A stretch of 64,000 nucleotides of DNA, taken from assembly GCA_949825025.1 (NCBI GenBank), contig OX463781.1:35233537-35297536 (forward strand). The letters run 5' to 3'. The notes beneath the pieces are model-generated. The model was not told where the DNA came from and ran no database searches. It saw only the letters and a list, made by a program, of their open reading frames with translations. Position numbers and translations under genes: made by a program. Shown piece after piece: positions 24,791 to 35,458 of this stretch. The first letter of the stretch is position 1. Each line of letters begins with the position of its first letter. Source of the stretch: Siphlonurus alternatus (Eukaryota > Arthropoda > Insecta > Ephemeroptera > Siphlonuridae).

Positions 24791-25938
24791 GGATTCTGCA
24801 TGCAGGCAGAGGATTAAAAGAATTTATTTAAATTATTTAAAATGAAAATAAAAAATGTGAGTTGAACAAAACATTTAAATTAAATTTACAGGACAAACTT
24901 TTAGTCACCTCAGAATTTTGATTTTTTGATTTTTTTTTTTTTTTCTTCATACAGTATTTTTATCTATTTATTTTTTTAATATTTTGTACTTATACATTGC
25001 GTAACTCCACCAGCACGGATGCCGACGCCCATGGAACTCCCGATCTGACGTCACATGCAAGCGCCCTAATATAAAATTTAAACAGTGCACATAATAAAAT
25101 TATGTCTCTCCCATTATTGAACTGCATTTGTGTATTTACATTTGTTGTACCATGTAGTTGAGGTTTCAGTAATAAGATACGGACATAACTCACTTCAGTG
25201 GTAATGTAAGGTCCTTTCTTATTTAAACAAAATAAGATAAGCTTTGTAATTAAAAAAAAACAAAAAAACAAAAACAGTTACATGGCAAAACAAAGAGTAA
25301 GCATTCTGTATCTTTTGTCTCAATGTAAGTAAAATGACATAAGAAGCAAAATGTGAGTGTAACTAAAGAGGACAATACTGTACAGTATAAAAGAAACTAG
25401 CTTTCATTAATTTACACTATTAAATCTATTAATGTAGTATGTATCTCTCATTTAGAATAATGAGCTGTGCTTCACGATCATGTGTGAGAATGAGCTATAT
25501 TTTTCCAAACTCCTGCCCATCAGTGTTTTTTTTTTTTTTTTTCAAAACCTGATTACAATTTCATTACAGGATACTGATATTTTTTTTCACATCTTTTACT
25601 ATAGAGTATAGCAACAATCTGTAATGTATTTAAATTTTATACCAGTTTGATCCCCGGGCCCTCAGTTACTGCATGAAACTAAATAATCTACTTTAAAATC
25701 ATTAGAAGTGGGTGTGGAATGTTCCTTTAAATTTATTGTGTGTACAACAAGAACAATACAACATCAAATTGGGTGCATGGCTGTAATTACGACCTAAATA
25801 ATAATACAATAAAATACTCAAATTAACGCGGAAATGTGGCTCCGCCACGGTGAATCGCGAAGGGTTTGTCTCTCTCAAAACCCTCTTAAACGAATCATAA
25901 CTCTCCGCTTCAACAAATTCCACTCTCTTACCGTCCTG
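24791..25938. other. Intergenic, nothing recognised
   Basis: AT-rich. Two GC-richer patches stand out: 25000-25070, with a TGACGTCA word, and 25840-25925, with a short open stretch on the minus strand. Neither resembles a known gene. Confidence 0.35.
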
Positions 25939-25942
25939 TTAA

Positions 25943-26361
25943 AGGGGTACCAAAGTGAATACTTTTTTTACATATTCGGGCAGCTAAGAATTATTCTGAT
26001 ATCCCTGTGGCTCAATATTTTCGTACGATGCCTAGTTATTTTAAAATTAATTATTTAGTTTGAAAAGTGAGTTCAAAAAACGTTGGTTAATTCAAGTCGG
26101 TGCTCGCCCGCAGCAGCCGCTGATACAATGAGAATTTCCCGCGAATCATGGGAACCTCCTCCCGCCCCTTTCTTGTTGTATCACCGGCCGCTGCGGGAGC
26201 GCATCAGCTTGAATCAATCAACGGCCATAGAACTCACTTTTCAAACTAAATAATTAATTGTAAAATAACTAGGCATTGTATGAAAATATTGAGCCACAGG
26301 AATGTTAGAATAATTCTTAGCTGCCCGAATATGTAAAAAAAGTATTCACTTTGGTACCCCT
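25943..26361. mobile_element. TTAA-flanked foldback MITE
   Basis: AGGGGTACCAAAGTGAATAC and its mirror form the ends, with TTAA at 25939-25942 and 26362-26365. Long inner arms match (CATATTCGGGCAGCTAAGAAT, CTAGTTATTTTAAAATTAAT, GAAAAGTGAGTTC). The GC-richer loop near 26100-26210 contains GCAGCAGCCGCTGATACA and an inverted near-copy. A second TTAA family, distinct in TIR from that at 52308. Confidence 0.8.
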
Positions 26362-26476
26362 TTAATGAATGAATATTTTTCCACATCACTTCTGCTGCCG
26401 ACAAACTCCAACTTCCAACTGTGATCATTTCTCCCAATATAAACATCTCTCTTAATATGAGAGCTCAACTCCCTCC

Positions 26477-26745
26477 AACCCTCACCATTTCTTGTTATTT
26501 TGTACATTAACACCAAGTCTACAATGTCTTCTTCTCTCCTCCAGCAACTCCCATCCCAACTTCTTAATCATCGCAGTCACACTCTCAAATTCTTTTCTGA
26601 CCTCCTTGTCATCTCCCACCAACTTCCACCTTCCCATACGCCCCATATATTATAACTCTCCTGGCTGCTCTTCTCTGCACCTTCTCCAATTCTTTCACCC
26701 CAACACTCCTGTATGGAGATGGGATGTATGATTAGATGTAAGCAT
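26477..26745 (-). pseudogene. Decayed LINE reverse-transcriptase C-terminus
   Basis: Minus-strand translation gives VKELEKVQRRAARRVI and, after frame breaks, LGWELLEERRRH, both typical of the region downstream of the reverse transcriptase in L2/CR1/Jockey-group LINEs. Several stops and at least two frame shifts show it is dead. Confidence 0.65.
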
Positions 26746-26869
26746 AACCAAATGAATTTTTATCTGAAAGTCAGCGAACAAAAAGAGGTAAAAAGGTTTT
26801 AAATGCCTTGATTTTTACATTAAATACCTATAGATGCAGCCTATCGGAAGAATGTAGACCATTTCACTT

Positions 26870-27640
26870 TAAATCTTGATGGAAATTCAATAAGCCCAAG
26901 TAATTCTACTAAATTTTTAGGTATAATAATTTCTGATACATTAAATTGGTCTGAACAATGTGAAAAGATATGTGCAAAGATAAGATCGAGTGCTTATCTA
27001 CTGAAAATGCTACAGAAAATAGTATCTCCCTGTGTTCTTAGAATGGTATATTTTTCCTATGTACAATCTCATATTCAATACTCCATAATGTTTTGGGGCT
27101 CCTCAAGCCATTCAAATTCAGTTTTTATAGCACAGAAACGTGCAATTACTATCAGAACCAAAAAGGTGTGCCCCTGAATAGCATACAAGTTCCATAAGGA
27201 GAGGGGCACACCTTTTTGGTTCTGATAGTAGATCAATAGTGGGTATTAAGTCAACTGAGTCATGTAAACCATATTTTAAATCTCTTAATATTTTAATACT
27301 GCCATGTCTGTATATCTATGAATGTGTCAAATTTGTAAAAAAATACCCAGAAAAGTTTCAGTTAAATTCTAAGACTCATAATTATAACACAAGACATGCA
27401 AAACATATCCATTATAATAGAAATAATATTTTGTTAACTGATAAGAGTCCTTATAATTCTGTATCTTTGTTGTATAACAGTCTTCCAACAGATTTACAAT
27501 CCATTGATAGCTTTCAGTTATTTTAAAAAAATGTTTACAAATTTCTCGTTGACCAAGCATATTATACATTGGATGACTTTACTAAACCAATAACAAAGAT
27601 GTTGAAATATAGGGATTTTTCCAGCAAATAAATAATAGAT
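26870..27640 (+). pseudogene. LINE reverse-transcriptase C-terminal relic split by an 80-bp hairpin
   Basis: The frame before the insert reads STKFLGIIISDTLNWSEQCE, then YFSYVQSHIQYSIMFWG and AQKRAI. After 27230 it continues SIVGIKSTESCKPYF and HNYNTRHAKH. These are the thumb and downstream motifs of LINE reverse transcriptases. The same motif order occurs in the intact ORF2 at 30751-33801 (KFLGIHI, YSYVYPHLAYGLIFFG, QKRALRTI, YNTRN). The insert at 27149-27228 with its TA duplication interrupts one codon. The 5' part of the gene is gone. Confidence 0.75.
27149..27228. mobile_element. 80-bp TA-flanked hairpin element, copy 2
   Basis: Same ends (CTATCAGAACCAAAAAGGTG) and length as the copy at 19867-19946, in reverse orientation. 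TA at 27147-48 and 27229-30. It interrupts the LINE relic; taking out the element and one TA leaves the reading frame continuous, so the junctions are exact. Confidence 0.85.
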
Positions 27641-27718
27641 GAATGGTGTTGTCTGTGATATGCAAATAATATTATAAATTTAATTGTTAATTCTGTTCTT
27701 TCTTTAACTTGATTACAC

Positions 27719-28531
27719 GGTAAGCGGAAAAAAAAACCTCGGAAAAAAAAAAAAAACCTTGTATTAAAAAACCCTTGAAAAAAAACCCTCGGAAAAAAAA
27801 CCCTCGGGGTTAAAAAACCCTTCACTGAAGGAGAAGCCCCAAGGAGCATTTGTGGCGTAGTAGCGCGGTAGCGAGGTTTTGCGTCCACGTAAAAATGAAG
27901 TTGGGACAGATCTAGAAGTGAGTAATATATATAAGAATAAACTATTTATTTCCTCGTGTGGCTGTACATAATACAACATAGAGGTACAAAGGTTTTTTTC
28001 CGATGATATGATATGATATGGTAACTGCATGGAAATTTAATTGTTCTAACATTCTGTACACTACACAGAGATTCTTTTTCCAATGTGAGCTGAAGTTATA
28101 ACCCGAATTAAAACTCAAAAGAATTATTTTCACTGTCTCTCAGATTTTATAATATATAATTTTCTGCGTACTAGTTATTTTTATACTTTTTCTTGGCTCT
28201 AGAAGTTACTGATTGTGAGAAGAATCGGTAAGTTAATAAAAATGCCAATTTACACCTTATTATTATTTCTAGAATTTTTGGACTGTTAAATCCAATCGTA
28301 TTATTTGAAACATAAAATTAAATCAAGCCTTAATTTAGGAGCTCCCCATTCACACCGTGAAACCTCGCTACCGCGCTACTACGCCACGAAATTCTCCTTG
28401 GGGCTGCTCCTTCAGCGAAGGGTTTTTTTTCCGTGGGTTTTTTATCCCCGAGGGTTTTTTTTCCGAGGGTTTTTTTTCAAGGGTTTTTTAATACAAGGTT
28501 TTTTTTTCCGAGGGTTTTTTTTCCTAGATTC
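27719..28531. mobile_element. Foldback element with CCGAGGGTTTTTTTT repeats
   Basis: GATTACAC occurs at 27711-27718 and 28532-28539, an 8-bp target duplication. Each end is made of several copies of an A/T-homopolymer repeat with a CCGAGGG core, followed inward by CTACCGCGCTACTACGCCAC-type arms (27855-27880 and 28367-28388). The middle (27900-28340) is unrelated AT-rich DNA without a coding frame. The 8-bp duplication is hAT-like, but the ends are not a recognised hAT terminus. Confidence 0.65.
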
Positions 28532-28544
28532 GATTACACATGCC

Positions 28545-28835
28545 ATGTAGCTTAAATTAACTGGTTATTATAGTGAGAGTAGGTGTCTGATTTATATGAT
28601 GTTTATTGATTTTAATAGGCTGTAAGTATATTATAATTATTAATATTATTATCCGATGATTATATGTATAAAAATTTTACTTTTACTTAATTAAGTTATG
28701 AAATTGAGAGAGAAGAAACGAGATTTTTATCATGATGTCTAATTGTATTGTATGTATCTGTATTGTTTTTTTTTTCTACTGACTTATTCTATACATATGT
28801 ATTATGTCAAAGAATAAATATATATTCTATTCTAT
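28545..28835 (+). repeat. Probable LINE 3' UTR with ATTCT repeat tail
   Basis: Ends in AGAATAAATATAT then ATTCTATTCTATTCT. Pentanucleotide tails of this kind close CR1/L2-like LINEs. It probably belongs to the relic at 26870-27640, separated from it by the foldback at 27719-28531. Confidence 0.45.
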
Positions 28836-29671
28836 TCTATACTGTAACACAGTATATAATAGTCTCTGTGACTTGGTAAGAACATTCAAGAAACAGCAAA
28901 ATGGCGCACTGGGTATGGCATATTTCACCAAAATGTTTCTGGTATGGACATGTCAAATTTTACATACAGTATCCTAAAAAATATTGACTATATTACGATT
29001 TATTCATGCGAAATGTTAAAAAAAAAAGAACTTTTGCTACATTAGAAGGAATTTGATGACTCCAATCAGGTGTGCATATTTCATGCATATGCATATATTA
29101 TACGTTATACGTACACGGTATGCAATGTATGCATACGCATACTGTATGGTCTGTATAATGCATAATTATGATACTATCACTGACATTGCTTCATATGCAT
29201 ATCATAAGATGCTATCATATGCATACATTAAAATCTTAGTTTACGTTTAGATTTAGACTCGGTTGCGCTCCAAGGGTCGCCTGTCGCCGGTGGGATATGT
29301 ATGTAATTAAGACAGTATATAATAATATTATATAGTATCGTAAAATATAATATGTATGCATACAATATCATACAGTGTATGTACAGTATGCATACATTTT
29401 GCCCGACTTGAGTGTTCGAGAGCGGAAAACGGGCGGAAATTTACTTTAACTGCACAATTTAAAAGCTTACTTATTTCAATTAAGCATTTTTTTGTACCTG
29501 GTAAAAAGTCTTATTTTCCTGGACCTGGAGACAAGTCTTTCACAGCTGACGAAAGCACGACTAATGCACAGACAATAATTCGAATTGTCTGTGACGAAAG
29601 TGAAAATGGTTGTGTTGATGTGCAGGCACGTAGCAGTGGATAGGGAGGAGTCAGGCACGTAGCAGTGGATA
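28836..29671. other. Intergenic, ATGCATA-rich, with a 29-bp direct repeat at the end
   Basis: 28900-29400 is rich in GCATATGCATA words. At 29626-29683 the word CAGGCACGTAGCAGTGGATAG and its tail GGAGGAGTC occur twice in tandem, right at the start of duplicated unit 1. A frame of 95 codons at 29356 resembles nothing I recognise. Confidence 0.4.
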
Positions 29672-30750
29672 GGGAGGAGTCGTTCTTACCCTTCCGAAGT
29701 TCCTATTGGTTCCCACGCGATTCACTTTACTTGGTAGTTAGAGTCAGGACAGAACAATAGCCAAACCACCGCTCCACCGCGACAGAAGCTTCTGCGCTTG
29801 CGCGATTTTCTTTCCCACGTGAACCGCGCGTGAGTTTTAAACATATTTTTGATAAATCGTGTTTCTTCGTTTCTTCCAGAGACAGCAGCGAGTATGCAAT
29901 GTCTATATAGACTGTAGAGAATTAATTTTTGAAAGTTAATTAATAATACAAAACTTACGATAATGATTAAAAGTATGCCATCATTAACAAGAATAATAAG
30001 AACTAAGGTGATGAAAAAATGTCTGAAATTGATTATATAACAATCAAAACAAAGTCGATATAATAAAATATATAATGAAGTACGTAATCTTTTTTTTTTT
30101 TACAAAAGGATACACCCCTAAGAGCTTAATATAGCTCGCGGCGGGGTAATGGGTAGGGAACGGATGGTGCCATGGCCACGGCCTGTTACGCGTCCCATGC
30201 AGATAGCATTCGCTGAGGTGACACTGAGGTATATATAGAGGGTGACCACCAGATATCTCGATGTCCAAAACGGTACATGCCCCCAAAATAGAGGCCTGAA
30301 GGGCCAAAACCCCCGCCGGAGGTGCGATTTTTTTGGGTGTCACGCCCCCTTTTTTACTTTTTTTTCTTTCTTACTATAGATTTTCATATAATATGAATTG
30401 TTTTTTTTTTATGAAGCCGTTTTTTCCGAAAATATTTATTTTAGTTGAAATAAATAAATAAATAAATATATATATATATATAATTCATCATAATACTATA
30501 GTAAAATTTTAGATAGTTACAATTGTTGTCGTTTTGTCCTCTATGAGCTTTAGGCTCGAGCAGAGGGAAAAAAAGAATGATGGCGGAAATACAGGAAACA
30601 ATAAAATAGATATATATTTATATTTTATTTTTTATTTTGGAACAACTGGTTGTACATACAACATGGTTCACGTCAGACACTGAAAACAAAACATAAAACA
30701 TTGCATAATCGATATAAATTTTAACCATTTATAAATACAATAATAAAAAA

Positions 30751-33700
30751 TCAATTATTAACAGGTACATTAATCATAACACTTTCACTAATTTTGTTAC
30801 TAAAATATGATTTCACTGAATAGAACTCTTTTTCAATCAATATTTTTTTTAAACTTTTTTTAAAAACAACGTCACTTTCAATATTTTTGATACTATTTGG
30901 CAAGAAATCATAAATTTTTGCAGTTTGATAAAAAGAACTTTTCTCGAACTGAGCAGAGTTATGTCTTTCTGTAGTAACTTTATCTTTGTTTCTTGTATTA
31001 TACAAATGAGTATCAACATTACATGTGTACAATTCAGGATACTTGCGCTTAAATACACAACAATTTAAAATGTACATTGAAGGTAAAGTTAAAACATTAT
31101 TCACCCTAAAATGTGAGACACAAGTATCTGTCTTCTTAAAATGAAGAATAGTACGCAAAGCACGTTTTTGCAAGATGAAGAGTCTATTCAAATGAGTGGA
31201 ATAACTACCAAAAAAAATTAGTCCATAAGCCAAATGAGGATACACATAAGAATAATATACAGTGAATAAAGTTTTTTGAGATACATGATCACGCAATGTA
31301 TACAAAACAAAATTTGCCCAATTAATTCTTTTACATATTTCATTCACATGAGTTGTCCAGTCTAAAGTTTCATTAATATGGATCCCTAAAAATTTCGCAC
31401 AAGGTACCCTTTTAATTGGGGTATTCAAAATTTTAATCAAATAAGACTTATCAGGAGGTGACCGGGGAGAATGAAACTGTATAAACACAGTTTTATCCTT
31501 ATTTAACATAAGTCTATTCTCAGTACAGTAGTCTTGAACATCCTTAACAACTTTATTAGCTAACTGAATCAACTCCTCCTCTGTATCAGCAGAAACAAAT
31601 GCCGTAGTGTCATCTGCATATTTTATTACTTCAGCATCTACATGCTCAGGCAGGTCGTTAATCCCAATACCAAAGAGTGTAGTGGAAATTTTACCCCCTT
31701 GTGGAACGCCGAGGGTGACGGGCAAAATATCAGATTTGTCACCATTAATTTGAACAAATTGATAGCGCTCTGACATGTAAGAATGAAACAATTTTAAACT
31801 CTTTAAATTACATCCTAAATCAGCTAACTTCTTTATTACTATATTTTTATCAATACTATCAAATGCTTTAGCAAAATCAAAAAAAATTGCAAGGCAATAT
31901 TTTTTGCTATCAATACATTTATATACTAATTTTAACAAAGCAAAAGTAGCAGTTATTGTAGATTTATTTTTAATAAACCCATGTTGACTGTCTGAAATAA
32001 GCCCATTATTATATCTATGTTCAGTAATTTGATCATCCAATGATTTTTCAAATAATTTACCGAACACAGAAACTGATGAAATGGAACGATAATTATTAAT
32101 ATCCAGTTTAGAACCTTTTTTCAACAATGGGAAAACTTTTGACATCTTTAGCACTTTAGGATATTCACCTTCAGATATAGATTCGTTAATTAAATATGCC
32201 AATGGCACTGCTAGTAATGGTCCGCAGTATTTTACTACCTTATATGGAACCTCATCTGGGCCTGCAGTATTTTTATTAGGTAGTGATTTTATATTATTTA
32301 GCATTGAATCAAACGAAATGGGGTGAAAAGTAAATGGATGATTTTCAAATTGTGTAAAGTTGTCAAAATCATACGAAACAGAATCAATTAAAAATTCATC
32401 ATGGACCATAAAATTTACTTTGTTAACAAAAAAATTATTGAAATGGTTACAAATTTCAATAGGTTCAGTTACAATATCGTTTTCAATCAATAATTCTGTA
32501 ATTGCTATATTTTTAGGAGGTTTGACATTACAACTCCGGGATATAATTTCCCATGCAGCTTTAATTTTATTTGCTGCCTTATTTATGTGATCCTCATTAT
32601 CTGTTTTAATAGCTTTACTTATGTTTGATCTGTGTCTAGTTAGTTCATGTTTATATTGTTGATTCAAAGATTTATCAAGTTTAGAGGCCTTATGCAACTC
32701 TTTCAAACGAATGCTATCAAGTTCAATTTGAGGATTTTTTAAAATCCATGGTGGTTTACTATTATTGTTAACTTTATTCTTTTTATTTTGCTTTGGAAAA
32801 GCTTCATTAAAATGATAATTGAAAATATCAAGAAAAAGCTGCCATTTTGTATTAGAATCAACACTCGAATTTAAAATATCAGACCAATTTTCTTTTAGTA
32901 AAATTCTATGAAAATAATCAAGATTATCTTGGCTAAAATGCCTAGTAAAATTACCTTTAGTTTGAATTTTAACAGAATTTATTTCATATAATATTTCTGC
33001 AATAGTATACTTATGGTCAGATAAATGTGTTGATTTGGTAGTAGTTACTTGTGAATCAAAATGCAAGTCATTAATTATTAAATGATCAATTAATGTGGCA
33101 CTTGTAGTAGTTTCTCTTGTAGCTACATTATTTAAAACTGATAAATTATAAGAATTTAATAAATCCATATACATATTACAAATGTTATCTTTTTTAAATA
33201 AGTTAATATTAAAGTCCCCTCCCAGTAATATAATATCATTTTTTTTACAACATTTAATTAATTTTTGACAAACATCTTCCAAATTTTGTAAAAATAATTT
33301 CATATTTGTGTCATAAATTTTTCCATTATATTTTAATTTAAAATTACTATTGTCAGGTGGACGATATAAAGAAACTATGTATATAGATTGAGAAGTACAT
33401 AGAGAAAACTTTGCAGCTGCACATTCGAAACAAGATTCTATGGAAGTAACTTTAAATATTTCTGACGTAAGACTCTTTCTTGCAATAATTGCTACACCAC
33501 CACATATCCGAGTGGAACGACAATAATAGGAAACAATATAATAATTATGGAATGATAGTGAAATTATTTCATGTTCCAGTAAGCCATGCTCACAAATTAC
33601 AATAATATCAACATTTTCATTTTCTAACTCAGTCTCAAAAGATTTTAATTTATTTTTAAGACCAGGTATATTTAACTGCATAATGCGCAGCTTATCAAGA

Positions 33701-33801
33701 GAATTAGAACAATTATTAGGGTTGATAGACACATACGTAATTAAATCAATGCTAGGTAATTGCATGTTTAGTTGGACGTGGCCTAAGGCACGGCTTATCA
33801 A
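30751..33801 (-). CDS. LINE ORF2: AP endonuclease-reverse transcriptase
   Basis: Uninterrupted 1,016 codons. An N-terminal AP-type endonuclease nicks target DNA: LRIMQLNIPGL near residue 38, an Glu-His motif (VICEHGLL), GGDFNINLF near 195, TLIDHLIIND, and LSDHKYT near 260. The reverse transcriptase follows: NNYRSISSVSVFGKLFEK, QHGFIKNKST, FFDFAKAFDSID near 640, GVPQGGKIST, and the catalytic YADD near 727, then KFLGIHINETLDWTTHV. The start lies inside the end of ORF1 (overlap about 50 bp in another frame), so the real initiation codon may be further in. No RNase H domain is seen. The frame has no stops, which suggests recent insertion. Confidence 0.93.
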   Translation of the reverse strand: MISRALGHVQLNMQLPSIDLITYVSINPNNCSNSLDKLRIMQLNIPGLKNKLKSFETELENENVDIIVICEHGLLEHEIISLSFHNYYIVSYYCRSTRICGGVAIIARKSLTSEIFKVTSIESCFECAAAKFSLCTSQSIYIVSLYRPPDNSNFKLKYNGKIYDTNMKLFLQNLEDVCQKLIKCCKKNDIILLGGDFNINLFKKDNICNMYMDLLNSYNLSVLNNVATRETTTSATLIDHLIINDLHFDSQVTTTKSTHLSDHKYTIAEILYEINSVKIQTKGNFTRHFSQDNLDYFHRILLKENWSDILNSSVDSNTKWQLFLDIFNYHFNEAFPKQNKKNKVNNNSKPPWILKNPQIELDSIRLKELHKASKLDKSLNQQYKHELTRHRSNISKAIKTDNEDHINKAANKIKAAWEIISRSCNVKPPKNIAITELLIENDIVTEPIEICNHFNNFFVNKVNFMVHDEFLIDSVSYDFDNFTQFENHPFTFHPISFDSMLNNIKSLPNKNTAGPDEVPYKVVKYCGPLLAVPLAYLINESISEGEYPKVLKMSKVFPLLKKGSKLDINNYRSISSVSVFGKLFEKSLDDQITEHRYNNGLISDSQHGFIKNKSTITATFALLKLVYKCIDSKKYCLAIFFDFAKAFDSIDKNIVIKKLADLGCNLKSLKLFHSYMSERYQFVQINGDKSDILPVTLGVPQGGKISTTLFGIGINDLPEHVDAEVIKYADDTTAFVSADTEEELIQLANKVVKDVQDYCTENRLMLNKDKTVFIQFHSPRSPPDKSYLIKILNTPIKRVPCAKFLGIHINETLDWTTHVNEICKRINWANFVLYTLRDHVSQKTLFTVYYSYVYPHLAYGLIFFGSYSTHLNRLFILQKRALRTILHFKKTDTCVSHFRVNNVLTLPSMYILNCCVFKRKYPELYTCNVDTHLYNTRNKDKVTTERHNSAQFEKSSFYQTAKIYDFLPNSIKNIESDVVFKKSLKKILIEKEFYSVKSYFSNKISESVMINVPVNN

Positions 33802-35458
33802 AAGTACTGACCGTTGTAGATACTTTAACTGGAGAAATATTTAACGATTGTAAGCTGTCATTAAAATCTTTTATTGATGTATTAAATGTGTCACGAGTGA
33901 CTAAAGGAACACCAATTTCAGCATCCTCAAACTCATCAACCATTGACGGTTCATCATCCACTAACAAATACCTTGTCTCTGACGAACCGTCAAACAAAGC
34001 ATGCGATGTTTCTTCTTGCTCGAAAAGAGGCATCACTCCCCCTGTCCGAGGGGTGCTGAGGGTCAAGCGGGTCGTGCTCGAGGAGTCTGCAAAGAGTTGG
34101 TGGGAGGGATGTGTCTCCACACCCACCTCACTCGCCACAGAGCCCGCCTCACTTGTCGCTTGCACCAACTCACTCATCGCAACTCGCGGCTTGCCCGCAG
34201 TAATCATCACAATGTTCTCCGTGGGGGATTTGGTTGGGGGTGGTGTGATATTTGTCTCCTCCTCACCCATCTCGTTCCTTTGTATCTGAGGCGTAAAAGA
34301 CCTTGGAGAGGGGGTATACATTGATATGTCTTTACGATGTTTATCAGGTGATTTGTTTTTTTTTTTTGGTGTGACAATTTTGTTTGTTTGATAATTTTTA
34401 ATCACATTGTCCTTACTTGATAGAGGTGGGTAGTGTTTTATGCTGAGAAAAGAAGGAGGATCTGATGCTACTGGACCCTCTCTCTCTCTTGGAGGCAGGC
34501 TGTACACATTTACTGTAAAATTAGTGCCAGCAAACACTTTGTAGAGCATATTGCTAATAGTGGGCCAGCTCACTTGATCTCTTCCTGTAGCAATTTTTGG
34601 CATTGCAACTTTGGTAACGCCAAGAATAAGACACACTTCTTTTAATTCATAAAGACACTTCATTATATCATTGAGAAAAGGCAGGTCATAAGATGATTTT
34701 TTAGTTATCATATTAAAAATGTAACTATTCTCACAAACTGGCAACACTGCAATTTCTCCTACTTTCTTATTCATATCAAGTAATTTGTCTGTTTGTCCAA
34801 AAATTTCATTAATTTTTTTAGCAAATCCTTTTTTCATTAAGAAGTCACTCCCCACACAATGAACTATTGGTGTTTTTTTTATAATTTCAAAAATGTCTCC
34901 AGTAATGTAATTAATTTTGAAAAGTTTCAAAGGTCTATTAGTTACAATATTTTCTGACATATTATTTAACACCTCGAACCTATTAGTTGTTAGAATATCA
35001 AAAGTTTGATTGCTGCTACTCGGGCGGCCGCCGTGATGTACTTCCTGCCACCCGTAGTCGTCTTGATGTGCAAGACCGTCATTAGGAGGTGTCACCGAGC
35101 GGGCAGATTTCAGTGTGAAAATATGTGGGCGAAGGTCATCGCCGCGCCACTCCTTGGGAAATTCAGGTACTCGTAGCGCGGAGTGATTTGTATCACGTGA
35201 AGGCCGAGGATCCCAAGGTGCACTGCTACGAAGAGGTAATTCTCTAAGTTGAGAAGTCACTCCACAATAATCATACTTCAAATTGTCACTTAAAACTCCA
35301 TTCCTAACAGTAGCAGCACCTTTCCCTGCATTAAAGTTCACCAGAGTCAGATAATTGTCCAATAATTGATCACATTTATTATTTATAATATCATTTTTAT
35401 TATTAATATGTTCTAATTTGTTCCATATATTGTTTATATCATGTGCTAGTGCAATTAA
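33752..35458 (-). CDS. LINE ORF1 with a TARG1/OARD1-like macrodomain (N-terminus truncated)
   Basis: About 568 codons, open from the 5' border of the element; there is no Met before residue 170, so the true start is missing. Residues about 136-170 (GWQEV...NRFEVLNN) look like a usual LINE ORF1 segment. Residues about 181-325 read as a macrodomain: INYITGDIF, VHCVGSDFLMKKGFAKKI, a KKVGEIAVLP strand, FNMITKKSSY, VAMPKIATGRDQVSW and VNVYSLP. Order and spacing follow human TARG1 (OARD1), which removes ADP-ribose from acidic residues; the Lys before GE and the Asp after GR fall where TARG1 has its catalytic Lys and Asp. The C-terminal 240 residues are Ser/Thr/Pro-rich and low in order. The stop at 33752 overlaps the ORF2 start. 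RNA binding is presumed, not seen. Confidence 0.8.
   Translation of the reverse strand, partial: LIALAHDINNIWNKLEHINNKNDIINNKCDQLLDNYLTLVNFNAGKGAATVRNGVLSDNLKYDYCGVTSQLRELPLRSSAPWDPRPSRDTNHSALRVPEFPKEWRGDDLRPHIFTLKSARSVTPPNDGLAHQDDYGWQEVHHGGRPSSSNQTFDILTTNRFEVLNNMSENIVTNRPLKLFKINYITGDIFEIIKKTPIVHCVGSDFLMKKGFAKKINEIFGQTDKLLDMNKKVGEIAVLPVCENSYIFNMITKKSSYDLPFLNDIMKCLYELKEVCLILGVTKVAMPKIATGRDQVSWPTISNMLYKVFAGTNFTVNVYSLPPREREGPVASDPPSFLSIKHYPPLSSKDNVIKNYQTNKIVTPKKKNKSPDKHRKDISMYTPSPRSFTPQIQRNEMGEEETNITPPPTKSPTENIVMITAGKPRVAMSELVQATSEAGSVASEVGVETHPSHQLFADSSSTTRLTLSTPRTGGVMPLFEQEETSHALFDGSSETRYLLVDDEPSMVDEFEDAEIGVPLVTRDTFNTSIKDFNDSLQSLNISPVKVSTTVSTFDKPCLRPRPTKHAIT

Larger units (their letters stand above)
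30625..35458 (-). mobile_element. LINE (non-LTR retrotransposon), 5'-truncated, both ORFs open
   Basis: The matching place in unit 2 (41833-41846) is uninterrupted, which fixes the borders to within a few bases. The 3' end (low coordinates) is A-rich on the minus strand. ORF1 is open right up to the 5' border without a start codon, so the copy lost its 5' end on insertion. Overlapping ORFs, apurinic endonuclease plus reverse transcriptase and no LTRs place it in the Jockey/CR1 group broadly; the exact clade is not assigned. Confidence 0.9.

Noticed and set aside
25702..25923. Minus-strand frame starting MEFVEAESYDSFKRVLRE
   Set aside because: It looks protein-like for about 35 residues, but I recognise no family, and neither a clear donor site nor a second exon was found. 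Could be a stray exon; RNA-seq would decide.
29356..29643. 95-codon frame before tandem unit 1
   Set aside because: No recognisable domain, and its end lies in a 29-bp direct repeat.
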